Assembly (NCBI GenBank): GCA_035516175.1
Contig: DATJAO010000072.1
Location: forward strand, 1 to 56,268
DNA from: DASPSR01 sp035516175
Lineage (GTDB): Bacteria > Nitrospirota > UBA9217
Reading direction: 5' to 3'
DNA: 56,268 nucleotides
In this document: one piece after another, positions 32,464 to 39,306 of the stretch
Position numbering within the stretch: the stretch's first letter is position 1
Layout of the letters: every line of letters starts with the position of its first letter
Program-made: the position numbers and the translations under genes
The notes under the pieces: model-generated
Seen by the model: only the letters and a program-made list of their open reading frames with translations
What the model was told of the DNA's origin: nothing
Databases searched by the model: none

Positions 32464-33798
32464 CTAAACCGCCCTTTTTACCTTCAGCTTGAGCCCTTCT
32501 ACGGCCTCTACCTTCACCCGTTCACCCTTCTGAATGGGTGCTTCGCTCCAGGCATACCAATACTCCCCGCGCACGAAGATCTGGCCGCCCGCGTGGATGT
32601 CGGTCTTTGCCTGTCCTTCGAGCCCGAGCATTCCTTCCATGCCAGTATCGGCTTTCTCACGGTGTACGCGCACCGCCAGGGTTACGGTGATGATGAACAG
32701 GAGCGCGGAGAGCGCCACGACCGGCACGATAACGGCCCAGGAGATCCGGAGGTAAGGTGACGGAGATTCGATGAGCATGACCGAGCCGATCGCCATAGCA
32801 ATGGCACCGCCGACGCCGAGGACCCCGTGGCTCGTGATGAACGCCTCGGCGATGAAGAGCCCGACGCCGAGGATGATAAGCATGAGCCCCGCGTAGTTGA
32901 TCGGCAGGGTATGGAGCGCGTAAAAGGCAAGGATCAAGCTGATGGCGCCAGCCACGCCTGGGAATACGGCACCCGGATTAGCGAGTTCGAAGTAAAGGCC
33001 GTAGAAGCCGAGGATCATGAGAATGTAAGCGATATTGGGATTACTGATGATCTCGAGTATCCTATACCGGAAACCCATGTTGATCTCTTCCACCTGCGCG
33101 TTCGACGTATCAAGGATCTTTTTGCCGACAACGAGATCGACGCTCCTGCCGTTTATGTCCTTTAAGAGGGAGGGGACATCAGGGGCGACCAGGTCGATTA
33201 CTCGTTCTTTGAGCGCCTCGGTCTCAGTTATGGAAACGCTTTTGCGCACCGCATCTTCAGCCCATTTTGCGTTCCTTCCCCGTTTCTCCGCGATGCTCCG
33301 GGCCATGGCCGCCAGATCGTTCACCACCTTAGCCTCCATGGTCTTGTCCATTTTCCCTTCCATGGTAACCGGATGGGCGGCCCCGATGTGCGTGCTCGGG
33401 GCCATTGCCGCTACATTGGCGGCGATGGTTAGGAACACACCGGCCGATGCTGCCCGCGCGCCTGCCGGGGCAACGTATACCACAACAGGGATGTCGGCCG
33501 ACAACATTCTCTTCACGATCTCGCGCATAGAGTCCACAAGTCCGCCAGGGGTATCGAGTTCTATAATGATAGCCTCTGCGCTGTTGCGCGATGCCGTATC
33601 GATCGACCTGATGATGTATTCCGAGACCACGGGCGTGATCGGAGCGTCAACATTTATAAGGTAGATTTTCTTGGCGGGCGCTGCCGGCGCGGTTGATTTT
33701 TTATCCTTCGGCGCATCGGCGGACAGGGGAATCACATAAGAAAATGCGATGATTTGCAGCAGTAAGAAAAGGATCAACCATGGAAACTTATTGCGCAT
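32464..33798 (-). CDS. NfeD1-family membrane serine protease
   Basis: A 444-residue protein. Signal or anchor peptide (residues 1-25), a ClpP/SppA-like periplasmic protease domain (about 40-230) with LDTPGGLVDSMREIV, VVYVAPAGARAASAGVFLT (nucleophilic Ser) and STHIGAAHPV, four to five membrane helices (about 265-390), and a C-terminal OB-fold NfeD domain (about 395-444). NfeD proteases cleave stomatin C-termini, which fits the slipin partner downstream. The start at 33798 is set by GGGGAG 7 nt before the ATG; an earlier in-frame ATG adds 12 residues without support. Promoter at 33822-33850. Confidence 0.9.
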   Translation of the reverse strand: MRNKFPWLILFLLLQIIAFSYVIPLSADAPKDKKSTAPAAPAKKIYLINVDAPITPVVSEYIIRSIDTASRNSAEAIIIELDTPGGLVDSMREIVKRMLSADIPVVVYVAPAGARAASAGVFLTIAANVAAMAPSTHIGAAHPVTMEGKMDKTMEAKVVNDLAAMARSIAEKRGRNAKWAEDAVRKSVSITETEALKERVIDLVAPDVPSLLKDINGRSVDLVVGKKILDTSNAQVEEINMGFRYRILEIISNPNIAYILMILGFYGLYFELANPGAVFPGVAGAISLILAFYALHTLPINYAGLMLIILGVGLFIAEAFITSHGVLGVGGAIAMAIGSVMLIESPSPYLRISWAVIVPVVALSALLFIITVTLAVRVHREKADTGMEGMLGLEGQAKTDIHAGGQIFVRGEYWYAWSEAPIQKGERVKVEAVEGLKLKVKRAV

Positions 33799-33821
33799 TG
33801 TGCATCTCCCCGAATGTGAAA

Positions 33822-33850
33822 AGTATATACGCAATGCAGGTAGGTGTCAA
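33822..33850 (-). promoter_or_regulatory. Promoter of nfeD
   Basis: On the minus strand TTGACA (plus 33845-33850), 17-bp spacer, TATACT (33822-33827): near consensus. Its -35 box lies back to back with that of the rsmD promoter, forming the dyad GTCAAG-N5-CTTGAC (33846-33862). Confidence 0.75.
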
Positions 33851-33857
33851 GAATCGC

Positions 33858-33886
33858 TTGACTTAAAAGGGGTTTTTCTGTAGCAT
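33858..33886 (+). promoter_or_regulatory. Promoter of rsmD
   Basis: TTGACT (33858-33863), 17-bp spacer, TAGCAT (33881-33886), giving a leader of about 10 nt before the ATG at 33903. Confidence 0.6.
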
Positions 33887-33902
33887 CGAAAAATCGAAGC
33901 GC

Positions 33903-34445
33903 ATGAGAGTGACGGGAGGCATAGGCAAAGGCAGAAAGCTGAAAGTGCCTGCAGGGTCGCGTGTCAGGCCGACATCCGACAAAGTAAAGCAGGCGCTGTT
34001 CAATATTCTCGGGCAGAAAGTGGAGGGAGCGCTTTTCCTCGACCTGTTCGCAGGTATCGGCGGAATCGGCATCGAGGCGCTCAGCAGGGGAGCAGGGAGA
34101 GTCGTGTTCGTCGACGATTCGCGGGACTCCCTGAAAATCATCAAAAAGAATGTGGAACAGACCGGCTTTGCCGAGCGAGCACAGGTCGTCGCATCGAAGG
34201 CTGAGACCTTTCTCAAAAAAACGTCCGAGCAGTTTGATATCGTTTTTCTCGACCCGCCCTATTCGCTTGCGCTGGCGCCGCTGCTCAAGGTCCTTGGGGA
34301 GTCAGGAATTTTGAAGCCTGATTCGATCTTGATTGCGGAGCATTTCAAAAAACAGCCGTCGATCCTGCATACAGGCAACCTTTCACTCTACCGTCAAGCA
34401 CAATACGGGGATACGGTGCTGACGTTTTATAGATTAAATATATAG
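33903..34445 (+). CDS. rsmD: 16S rRNA (guanine966-N2)-methyltransferase
   Basis: A 180-residue SAM-dependent methyltransferase that modifies G966 of 16S rRNA. Seen: MRVTGGIGKGRKLKVPAGSRVRPTSDKVKQALFNIL, the SAM site DLFAGIGGIGIEALSRGA and the catalytic DIVFLDPPYS. Length is standard. coaD follows 160 bp downstream, a frequent neighbour. Confidence 0.95.
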   Translation: MRVTGGIGKGRKLKVPAGSRVRPTSDKVKQALFNILGQKVEGALFLDLFAGIGGIGIEALSRGAGRVVFVDDSRDSLKIIKKNVEQTGFAERAQVVASKAETFLKKTSEQFDIVFLDPPYSLALAPLLKVLGESGILKPDSILIAEHFKKQPSILHTGNLSLYRQAQYGDTVLTFYRLNI

Positions 34446-34604
34446 TTTCACCGCGGAGAACGCCGGGATGGAAAGAGGCGGTGCAGAAAAAGAAGTCCAA
34501 GAAATAAGATGAAGGCGAGGAGATTTTTAACCGCGCAATACCTTGATTTTAAATATATTTATCTATGTGCGCAGCGAGCCAGTGGAAAATAAAAAGGAGA
34601 TAAG

Positions 34605-35087
34605 ATGAAACACGTCGGCGTCTATCCAGGAACTTTTGATCCTGTGACCAGCGGACATATCGATCTCGTTGAGCGCAGCCTTAGGATTTTCGACGAACTG
34701 ATCGTTGCTATAGCAGCGAACCCGAAAAAGACACCGCTTTTTTCACTCGAAGAGCGCATCGCCATGTTCAGGGAGGTGACGGTGAAGTATAGGAACGTGG
34801 TGATCGAGGGATTCGACGGGTTGCTCGTTGATTACGTCAAACAGAAAAATGCAGTTGGGATCATACGTGGATTACGCGCCGTCTCGGACTTTGAATACGA
34901 AATGCAGATGGCTTTGATGAACCGGAGGCTTGACAGCACAATCGAGACGGTGTTCCTGATGCCGAATGAGGAATATTCTTTCATCACCTCGACGATCGTG
35001 AAAGAAGCGGCGAGCTATGGGGGCGATGTGTCAAGCCTTGTGCCTCAGGTGGTGGTGGAGAAGCTGAGGAAAAAGTTTGGCAAGTAA
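34605..35087 (+). CDS. coaD: Phosphopantetheine adenylyltransferase
   Basis: A 160-residue CoaD, penultimate step of coenzyme A synthesis. Seen: YPGTFDPVTSGHIDLVERS (nucleotide-binding HxGH-type motif as SGHI), IIRGLRAVSDFEYEMQMALMNR and the C-terminal EEYSFITSTIVKEAASYGGDV. AAAGGAG precedes the ATG. The 159-bp gap to rsmD contains short, degenerate CCGCGGAG-type sequence. Confidence 0.96.
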   Translation: MKHVGVYPGTFDPVTSGHIDLVERSLRIFDELIVAIAANPKKTPLFSLEERIAMFREVTVKYRNVVIEGFDGLLVDYVKQKNAVGIIRGLRAVSDFEYEMQMALMNRRLDSTIETVFLMPNEEYSFITSTIVKEAASYGGDVSSLVPQVVVEKLRKKFGK

Positions 35088-35090
35088 GGT

Positions 35091-35912
35091 CTATGTTTTT
35101 TCTATTCTTTGTCTAAGCGCCTCGTAGAGGATCACCGCCGCTGCAGTGGCCACATTCAGCGAATCAATCGTCTCCGCCATGGGAATGCGGACGTGAAGGT
35201 CTATGTCAGGCATAATTTCCTGCGGCAGTCCGGCGCCTTCCTGCCCTAACATCACTGTAGTCGGTTTCTTGAGATCGATATCGAAGTGCGTTATTTCACC
35301 GCCCAGCACGGTTGCCACAGTCTGGTAGCCCTTCTTTTTGCAGGCCTTAATGAATGCTCTCACATCCGCAATGTTCACGATCGGCAGGCGCAGAATGCTG
35401 CCCATGGAAGCCCGGATGGCTTTTGGGTTGAAGGGGTCTACTGTGTTCGTTGAAATGGCTACACCCGACGCACCCACGGCCTCTGCGGTGCGGATGATAG
35501 TGCCGAGGTTGCCGGGGTCCTGAAGCTGATGGGCGACCACTATGAGCCCCGAGCTATGGGCCAAGAGCTCTTCTTCGCTGTGCTCCGTTGTATTCACAAC
35601 CGCCATCACCGGCTGAGGAGTTTTGCTCTCGGATATCATGTCCATCATCCGCTCGGATACCCAGAGGATTTCCACGGAGCGGCTTTCCGCCAGTTTGAGC
35701 ACGCCCTTGCCATGGTGCTGGACAAGTGACGGGGAGGCCACGACCATCTTGACCCCCAGCTTGTCCCGGAGCGCCTCTTCGACCATCTTGACGCCTTCAA
35801 TCAGAAAGGACTTTTCCTTTTTTCGGGATTTCGGATCAGCAAGAGAGCGGAGATGTTTTATTGAACTGTTGTCTTTGCTTGCGATTGGATTGTGAGGGGA
35901 GGATTGATGCAT
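35091..35912 (-). CDS. TrmH/SpoU-family RNA 2'-O-methyltransferase
   Basis: A 273-residue SPOUT methyltransferase. N-terminal substrate-binding domain (about 10-95) with SIKHLRSLADPKSRKKEKSFLIEG; C-terminal SpoU domain with motif 1 (LQDPGNLGTIIRTAEAVGASGV), motif 2 (VMLGQEGAGLP) and motif 3 (RIPMAETIDSLNVATAAAVI) forming the SAM knot. It probably methylates 23S rRNA; the exact site is not clear. Start ATG at 35912: an extended -10 TGCTATACT on the minus strand ends 7 nt before it, suggesting a leaderless mRNA. Convergent with coaD. Confidence 0.9.
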   Translation of the reverse strand: MHQSSPHNPIASKDNSSIKHLRSLADPKSRKKEKSFLIEGVKMVEEALRDKLGVKMVVASPSLVQHHGKGVLKLAESRSVEILWVSERMMDMISESKTPQPVMAVVNTTEHSEEELLAHSSGLIVVAHQLQDPGNLGTIIRTAEAVGASGVAISTNTVDPFNPKAIRASMGSILRLPIVNIADVRAFIKACKKKGYQTVATVLGGEITHFDIDLKKPTTVMLGQEGAGLPQEIMPDIDLHVRIPMAETIDSLNVATAAAVILYEALRQRIEKT

Positions 35913-35919
35913 GAGCGGG

Positions 35920-35925
35920 AGTATA
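35920..35925 (-). promoter_or_regulatory. Extended -10 box of the TrmH-family gene, leaderless
   Basis: Minus strand TGTGCTATACT; TATACT is at plus 35920-35925, 7 nt before the start codon at 35912. No Shine-Dalgarno sequence. No clear -35. Confidence 0.5.
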
Positions 35926-36175
35926 GCACAAATCAAAAAGAGCGAGAATAGAAAATGCAAAGGGCTTGGTATCTTATAAAAAACACGGGCAGAGCCATTC
36001 TAAGGGGAGAATCCTTCCTAGGGACGATTAAGCCCTTTCGTGAAGGCTGTCTTACCCAAAGAACGAGACCCTTCTCTTGACCCAGGGAGACAATCGGCGA
36101 CAGTATCAGAATACCATGGCAGTTTTAACCTTTTATCATGTGAAATACATCCTGATGCTGTTTCTCCAGCCCCCC

Positions 36176-36397
36176 TCATCTCTTAAGAGAGTCGTAACCA
36201 CTCCGCCAGGCCTCGTAATCATCCTCAAATTCGAGATATTGAGCTAATTTCCCGCTCTTATATTCTTCAACAAGAGCTTCCATGGCCTTGTTGTATTTTC
36301 GCTCCAGGATGCCGATGGACTTTTTTATTCGCAGAACAGTATTTTCAAGCACAGCCAGCTCCCTATAAAGCGATATCCCGTATCCATCAGTATGCAC
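36176..36397 (-). CDS. Small helical protein, GTG start, antitoxin-like
   Basis: A 73-residue protein. GTG 36397 is chosen because GGAGG lies 6 nt upstream; longer frames would add a hydrophobic stretch with no ribosome binding site. The sequence is a helical hairpin with charged repeats: LYRELAVLENTVLRIKKSIG, KYNKAMEALVEEYKSGKL and YLEFEDDYEAWRSGY. Proteins of this size and look occur as orphan antitoxins or partners of small toxins, but no toxin gene lies next to it, so the function is open. Bases 35961-36175 downstream contain no gene I can support. Confidence 0.5.
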   Translation of the reverse strand: MHTDGYGISLYRELAVLENTVLRIKKSIGILERKYNKAMEALVEEYKSGKLAQYLEFEDDYEAWRSGYDSLKR

Positions 36398-36463
36398 AAT
36401 CAACCTCCATATTATGAATTGAGCGGAGTACAGCTGAGTGAGAAAAAACATGGCAAACAATAT

Positions 36464-36484
36464 ACTTGACAAAAATGGTCAAGT
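36464..36484. promoter_or_regulatory. IscR-type operator overlapping the iscR promoter
   Basis: ACTTGAC-AAAAATG-GTCAAGT (36464-36470, 36478-36484) is a perfect 7-bp inverted repeat with 7-bp spacer. It contains a TTGACA that could be a -35 box and lies 80 bp before iscR and 67 bp before the start of the divergent small gene. It resembles Rrf2/IscR binding sites, so autorepression is likely. Confidence 0.65.
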
Positions 36485-36563
36485 TTGTTATTGTTATTTT
36501 ACGGCTAGTAGGGACTTAAATAGTCCTGTTTTGTGTGCAGTCGGACACCCGTAAGAAAAAAGT

Positions 36564-37046
36564 ATGAAGCTGTCTACCAAAGGAAAATACGGCGTTCGCG
36601 CAGTGTTTGAGATCGTCAAACATTCCGGCAAGGGGCCAATTACAATCAAGGAGATTGCCGAACGTCAGGGGATCTCGTTCTCATACCTCGAGCAGATCCT
36701 GCACCGGCTCGGAAAGGCAGGTCTTATTGAAAGCGTCCGAGGACCGGCAGGAGGATACCTGCTTGCCCGGAACCCGTCGGAATTGACGATCGGTGATATT
36801 GTGCGCACTCTCGAAGGACCGATAGCCCTGTCGCACTGCCTGGAACCCGGTGAGTCCGCTGAATGCTATCAGGCCGATGACTGTGTTGCGAGAATGGTCT
36901 GGGCAAAGGTCGGCGCAAAGATCGAGGAGGCACTCGACAGCATAACCTTCGAAAATCTTCTCCACCAGCAGCTGGATCAAGGGAAGGAAGCGGGACTGGG
37001 AAAACCCAGGAAGAAACCGGCATTAGCAGGAAAGGGGGCATGTTGA
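36564..37046 (+). CDS. iscR: Rrf2-family Fe-S cluster regulator IscR
   Basis: A 160-residue Rrf2 winged-helix regulator. N-terminal DNA-binding domain MKLSTKGKYGVRAVFEIV with recognition helix FSYLEQILHRLGKAGLIESVRGPAGGYLLAR, and three cysteines (Cys 93, 102 and 107; HCLEPGESAECYQADDC) positioned to bind a [2Fe-2S] cluster as in IscR. The C-terminal tail is basic (PRKKPALAGKGAC) with a terminal Cys. Heads the iscR-iscS-iscU operon; one base separates it from iscS. A palindromic operator precedes it. Confidence 0.9.
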   Translation: MKLSTKGKYGVRAVFEIVKHSGKGPITIKEIAERQGISFSYLEQILHRLGKAGLIESVRGPAGGYLLARNPSELTIGDIVRTLEGPIALSHCLEPGESAECYQADDCVARMVWAKVGAKIEEALDSITFENLLHQQLDQGKEAGLGKPRKKPALAGKGAC

Positions 37047-37047
37047 C

Positions 37048-38232
37048 ATGAGAAAAGTTTACCTTGACCATGCGGCCACGACGCCAGTCCATCCGAAAGT
37101 GCTCGAAGCCATGCTGCCTTATTTTTCGGACAGGTTCGGCAATCCCTCGAACCTGCACGACGTGGGTCGTGAGGCCAAGAACGCCATTGAAGAGGCGAGG
37201 GCAAAGACCGCAGCGCTCATTGGAGCAAAATCGGAAGAGATTTATTTTACGTCCAGCGGAGCGGAGTCGAACAACTTTGCGCTCAAGGGGCTTGCTCAGG
37301 CGAACAGCCAGAAGGGCAATCATATCATCGTATCGCAGATCGAGCATTTTTCAGTTCTCCATCCGGCCAAGACGCTCGAAAAATCGGGCTTCACCGTCAC
37401 GTATCTTGAGACGGACAAAACCGGAATGGTAGATCCTGCCGACGTGGAGAAAGCGATTACCAGAGACACGAGTCTCGTCTCGATTATGCACGCGAATAAC
37501 GAGATCGGCACGATCCAGCCGATCGAGGAAATCGGAAAAATCACCAAGGAGAAGGGAGTTCTTTTCCATACCGACGCGGTCGCGTCCGTCGGATGGGTCC
37601 CCGTGGACGTCGGGACGCTTGGTGTGGACGCGATGTCTTTATCGGGGCATCAGTTCTACGGCCCGAAGGGCGCTGCGGCGCTATTTGTACGCAAGGGTGT
37701 TCGGATCAAACCGCAGATAGAGGGTGGCATTCAGGAAGAGGGAAGGCGCGCGGGTACTGAGAACGTACCGGCAATCGTAGGTCTGGGCAAGGCCGCCGAG
37801 CTTGCGGTAGCAGAGATCCCGCACAGGATGAAGTATGTCTCGGCACTTAGGGACCGCCTTCAAAAGGGTCTTGTGGAGAAGATAGACCACATAGTTATCA
37901 ACGGTCATCCAACGCGGAGGCTGCCGAATAACCTGAACATTTCCATGTGGTACGTGGAAGGCGAGTCCATGCTCCTGTTCCTGAACATGGAAGGCGTATC
38001 GGTATCGAGCGGATCGGCATGCACCTCGCGTTCGCTCAAGGCGTCGCACGTGCTGGTTTGTATCGGAACGGACGCTGCTGTGGCAAACGGGACCCTGCTC
38101 ATGACTCTCGGTATGGGAAACACCGCGGACGATATCGATTATGTGATAGAAAAGCTGCCCCCCATCGTGCAGCGGCTGCGAGAGATGTCGCCTCTCTATG
38201 AAGATATGATCAAGAAAGAAAAAGTTGGGTGA
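37048..38232 (+). CDS. iscS: IscS/NifS-family cysteine desulfurase homologue lacking the PLP lysine
   Basis: A 394-residue aminotransferase-fold protein with the class V layout: YLDHAATTPVHPKVLEAMLPY, GNPSNLHDVG, YFTSSGAESNNFALKG, IEHFSVL (His 100), HANNEIG, FHTDAVASVG and the mobile loop SSGSACTSRS with the sulfur-carrying Cys 325. The PLP Schiff-base position, normally Lys in SGHK(F/I)YGPKG, is Gln 202 here (codon CAG, SGHQFYGPKG), and the PLP-contacting Gln of DAxQSVG is Ala 179. A normal desulfurase reaction is therefore unlikely. A similar Lys loss is known in Archaeoglobus IscS, which still binds IscU. Followed by iscU with an 8-bp reach. Confidence 0.9.
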   Translation: MRKVYLDHAATTPVHPKVLEAMLPYFSDRFGNPSNLHDVGREAKNAIEEARAKTAALIGAKSEEIYFTSSGAESNNFALKGLAQANSQKGNHIIVSQIEHFSVLHPAKTLEKSGFTVTYLETDKTGMVDPADVEKAITRDTSLVSIMHANNEIGTIQPIEEIGKITKEKGVLFHTDAVASVGWVPVDVGTLGVDAMSLSGHQFYGPKGAAALFVRKGVRIKPQIEGGIQEEGRRAGTENVPAIVGLGKAAELAVAEIPHRMKYVSALRDRLQKGLVEKIDHIVINGHPTRRLPNNLNISMWYVEGESMLLFLNMEGVSVSSGSACTSRSLKASHVLVCIGTDAAVANGTLLMTLGMGNTADDIDYVIEKLPPIVQRLREMSPLYEDMIKKEKVG

Positions 38233-38242
38233 GGAGGAAAAT

Positions 38243-38671
38243 ATGGAACAGTACAGTTCAAAGGTGATGGAACATTTTGCTCATCCGCACAACGTGGGCG
38301 AGATCGAAAACGCGGACGGCGTGGGAACGGTCGGGAATCCTGTCTGCGGTGATGTAATGCGCCTCTATATTAAAGTTGAAAAGGACGTCATCACTGAAGC
38401 GAAATTCAAGACCTTTGGTTGCGGCGCGGCCATTGCCACGAGCAGCATGGTAACGGACCTCGTGAAGGGCAAGACCATCGGCGAAGCGCTCAAGCTTTCG
38501 AATGCTGCTGTTGCAGAGGCGCTGGGCGGCCTCCCCAAGGTAAAAATGCACTGTTCGGTCCTGGCGGAAGAAGCGCTTAAATCAGCGCTCGACGACTATT
38601 ATAAGAAAAAAGGCATTCCATCTCCGGTTAAGATGCCTGCCGATTCCGGGCATGAGCACGAGATGGAGTGA
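38243..38671 (+). CDS. iscU: Iron-sulfur cluster scaffold IscU
   Basis: A 142-residue NifU-N/IscU scaffold. All three cluster ligands are present: GNPVCGD, FGCGAAIA and KMHCSVLAE, plus the Asp next to the first Cys, and the HscA-contact motif appears as LPKVK. The ATG at 38243 is preceded by GAGGAGG; an in-frame ATG 18 bp earlier is within iscS and lacks support. The C-terminus is short and His/Glu-rich. With an IscS that seems unable to bind PLP normally, the sulfur donor for this scaffold is an open question. Confidence 0.93.
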   Translation: MEQYSSKVMEHFAHPHNVGEIENADGVGTVGNPVCGDVMRLYIKVEKDVITEAKFKTFGCGAAIATSSMVTDLVKGKTIGEALKLSNAAVAEALGGLPKVKMHCSVLAEEALKSALDDYYKKKGIPSPVKMPADSGHEHEME

Positions 38672-38701
38672 TTACCATCCCACTGGGGCTTCAAGGGGAC
38701 T

Positions 38702-38732
38702 TATAATCCAGCGGCCACACATGAACATGTGT
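38702..38732 (+). promoter_or_regulatory. Putative promoter and dyad upstream of tusA-like gene
   Basis: TATAAT (38702-38707) with no good -35, followed by ACACATG-AA-CATGTGT (38717-38732), a perfect 7-bp inverted repeat just downstream of the expected +1. It could be an operator or an mRNA stem. The region 38672-38850 holds no gene. Confidence 0.4.
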
Positions 38733-38850
38733 AAAGTCGGATCGGTAAATTTCAATCTTTTTATCTATGGGAGTCGAGGTTCGACATGCATCCAATGCCT
38801 TCAAGCGATCTGTGGGAAGCACGATAGCTGGTCCTTCTCGAGGTTCTCAT

Positions 38851-39093
38851 ATGGACATTAAAGAGATCAAACCGGACGAGGTTCTGGACTGTGTAGGATT
38901 GGCCTGTCCCATGCCGATTTTCAAGACCTCGAACAAGCTCAAGGAAATGAAGCCCGGGCAGGTTCTTGAAGTGCAGTCTGATGACGACGGCATAGAAAAG
39001 GATATGCCCGCCTGGTGCATAATGACGGGAAACGAGTATCTAGGCCTTATCAAGGATAATGGCGAATATCACGTATACGTACGGAAGACGTAG
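38851..39093 (+). CDS. tusA: TusA-family sulfurtransferase
   Basis: An 80-residue TusA/SirA-fold sulfur carrier. Signature LDCVGLACPMPIFKT: Cys 14 and Cys 19 in the CPxP motif, where Cys 19 binds persulfide sulfur. The short beta-alpha-beta body ends in LGLIKDNGEYHVYVRK. TusA hands sulfur from desulfurases, or in sulfur metabolisers from rhodaneses, to TusBCD/DsrEFH and DsrC. Its position after iscRSU and its possession of DsrEFH partners in the same window make a relay plausible. ATG 38851 has a weak GAGG. A 6-bp stem GGCTCC/GGAGCC follows the stop. Confidence 0.88.
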   Translation: MDIKEIKPDEVLDCVGLACPMPIFKTSNKLKEMKPGQVLEVQSDDDGIEKDMPAWCIMTGNEYLGLIKDNGEYHVYVRKT

Positions 39094-39306
39094 CGCGGGG
39101 CTCCATAATTCGGAGCCAAGACCATGGATATGCTCCCGGATATGTGAATGCGCCTGTGGCCAGCGAGAAAGCGCAGCGTCATGCCGCCAGCTCATACCGA
39201 GCAGTAAATTTCCCCACAAGTTATAGAGAGAGAGTCGACAAAATATATTTATTAGTCTTTTGTTTTTTTGCCGAAGTTCGCCGAGCGGTGTGCTATAATC
39301 AACGTC
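39094..39306. promoter_or_regulatory. Intergenic with leaderless-type promoter for the HD-GYP gene
   Basis: Extended -10 TGCTATAAT (TATAAT at 39294-39299) ends 7 nt before the ATG at 39307, with no Shine-Dalgarno sequence. A T-rich tract lies upstream but no good -35. No other gene is seen in the 213 bp. Confidence 0.55.
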
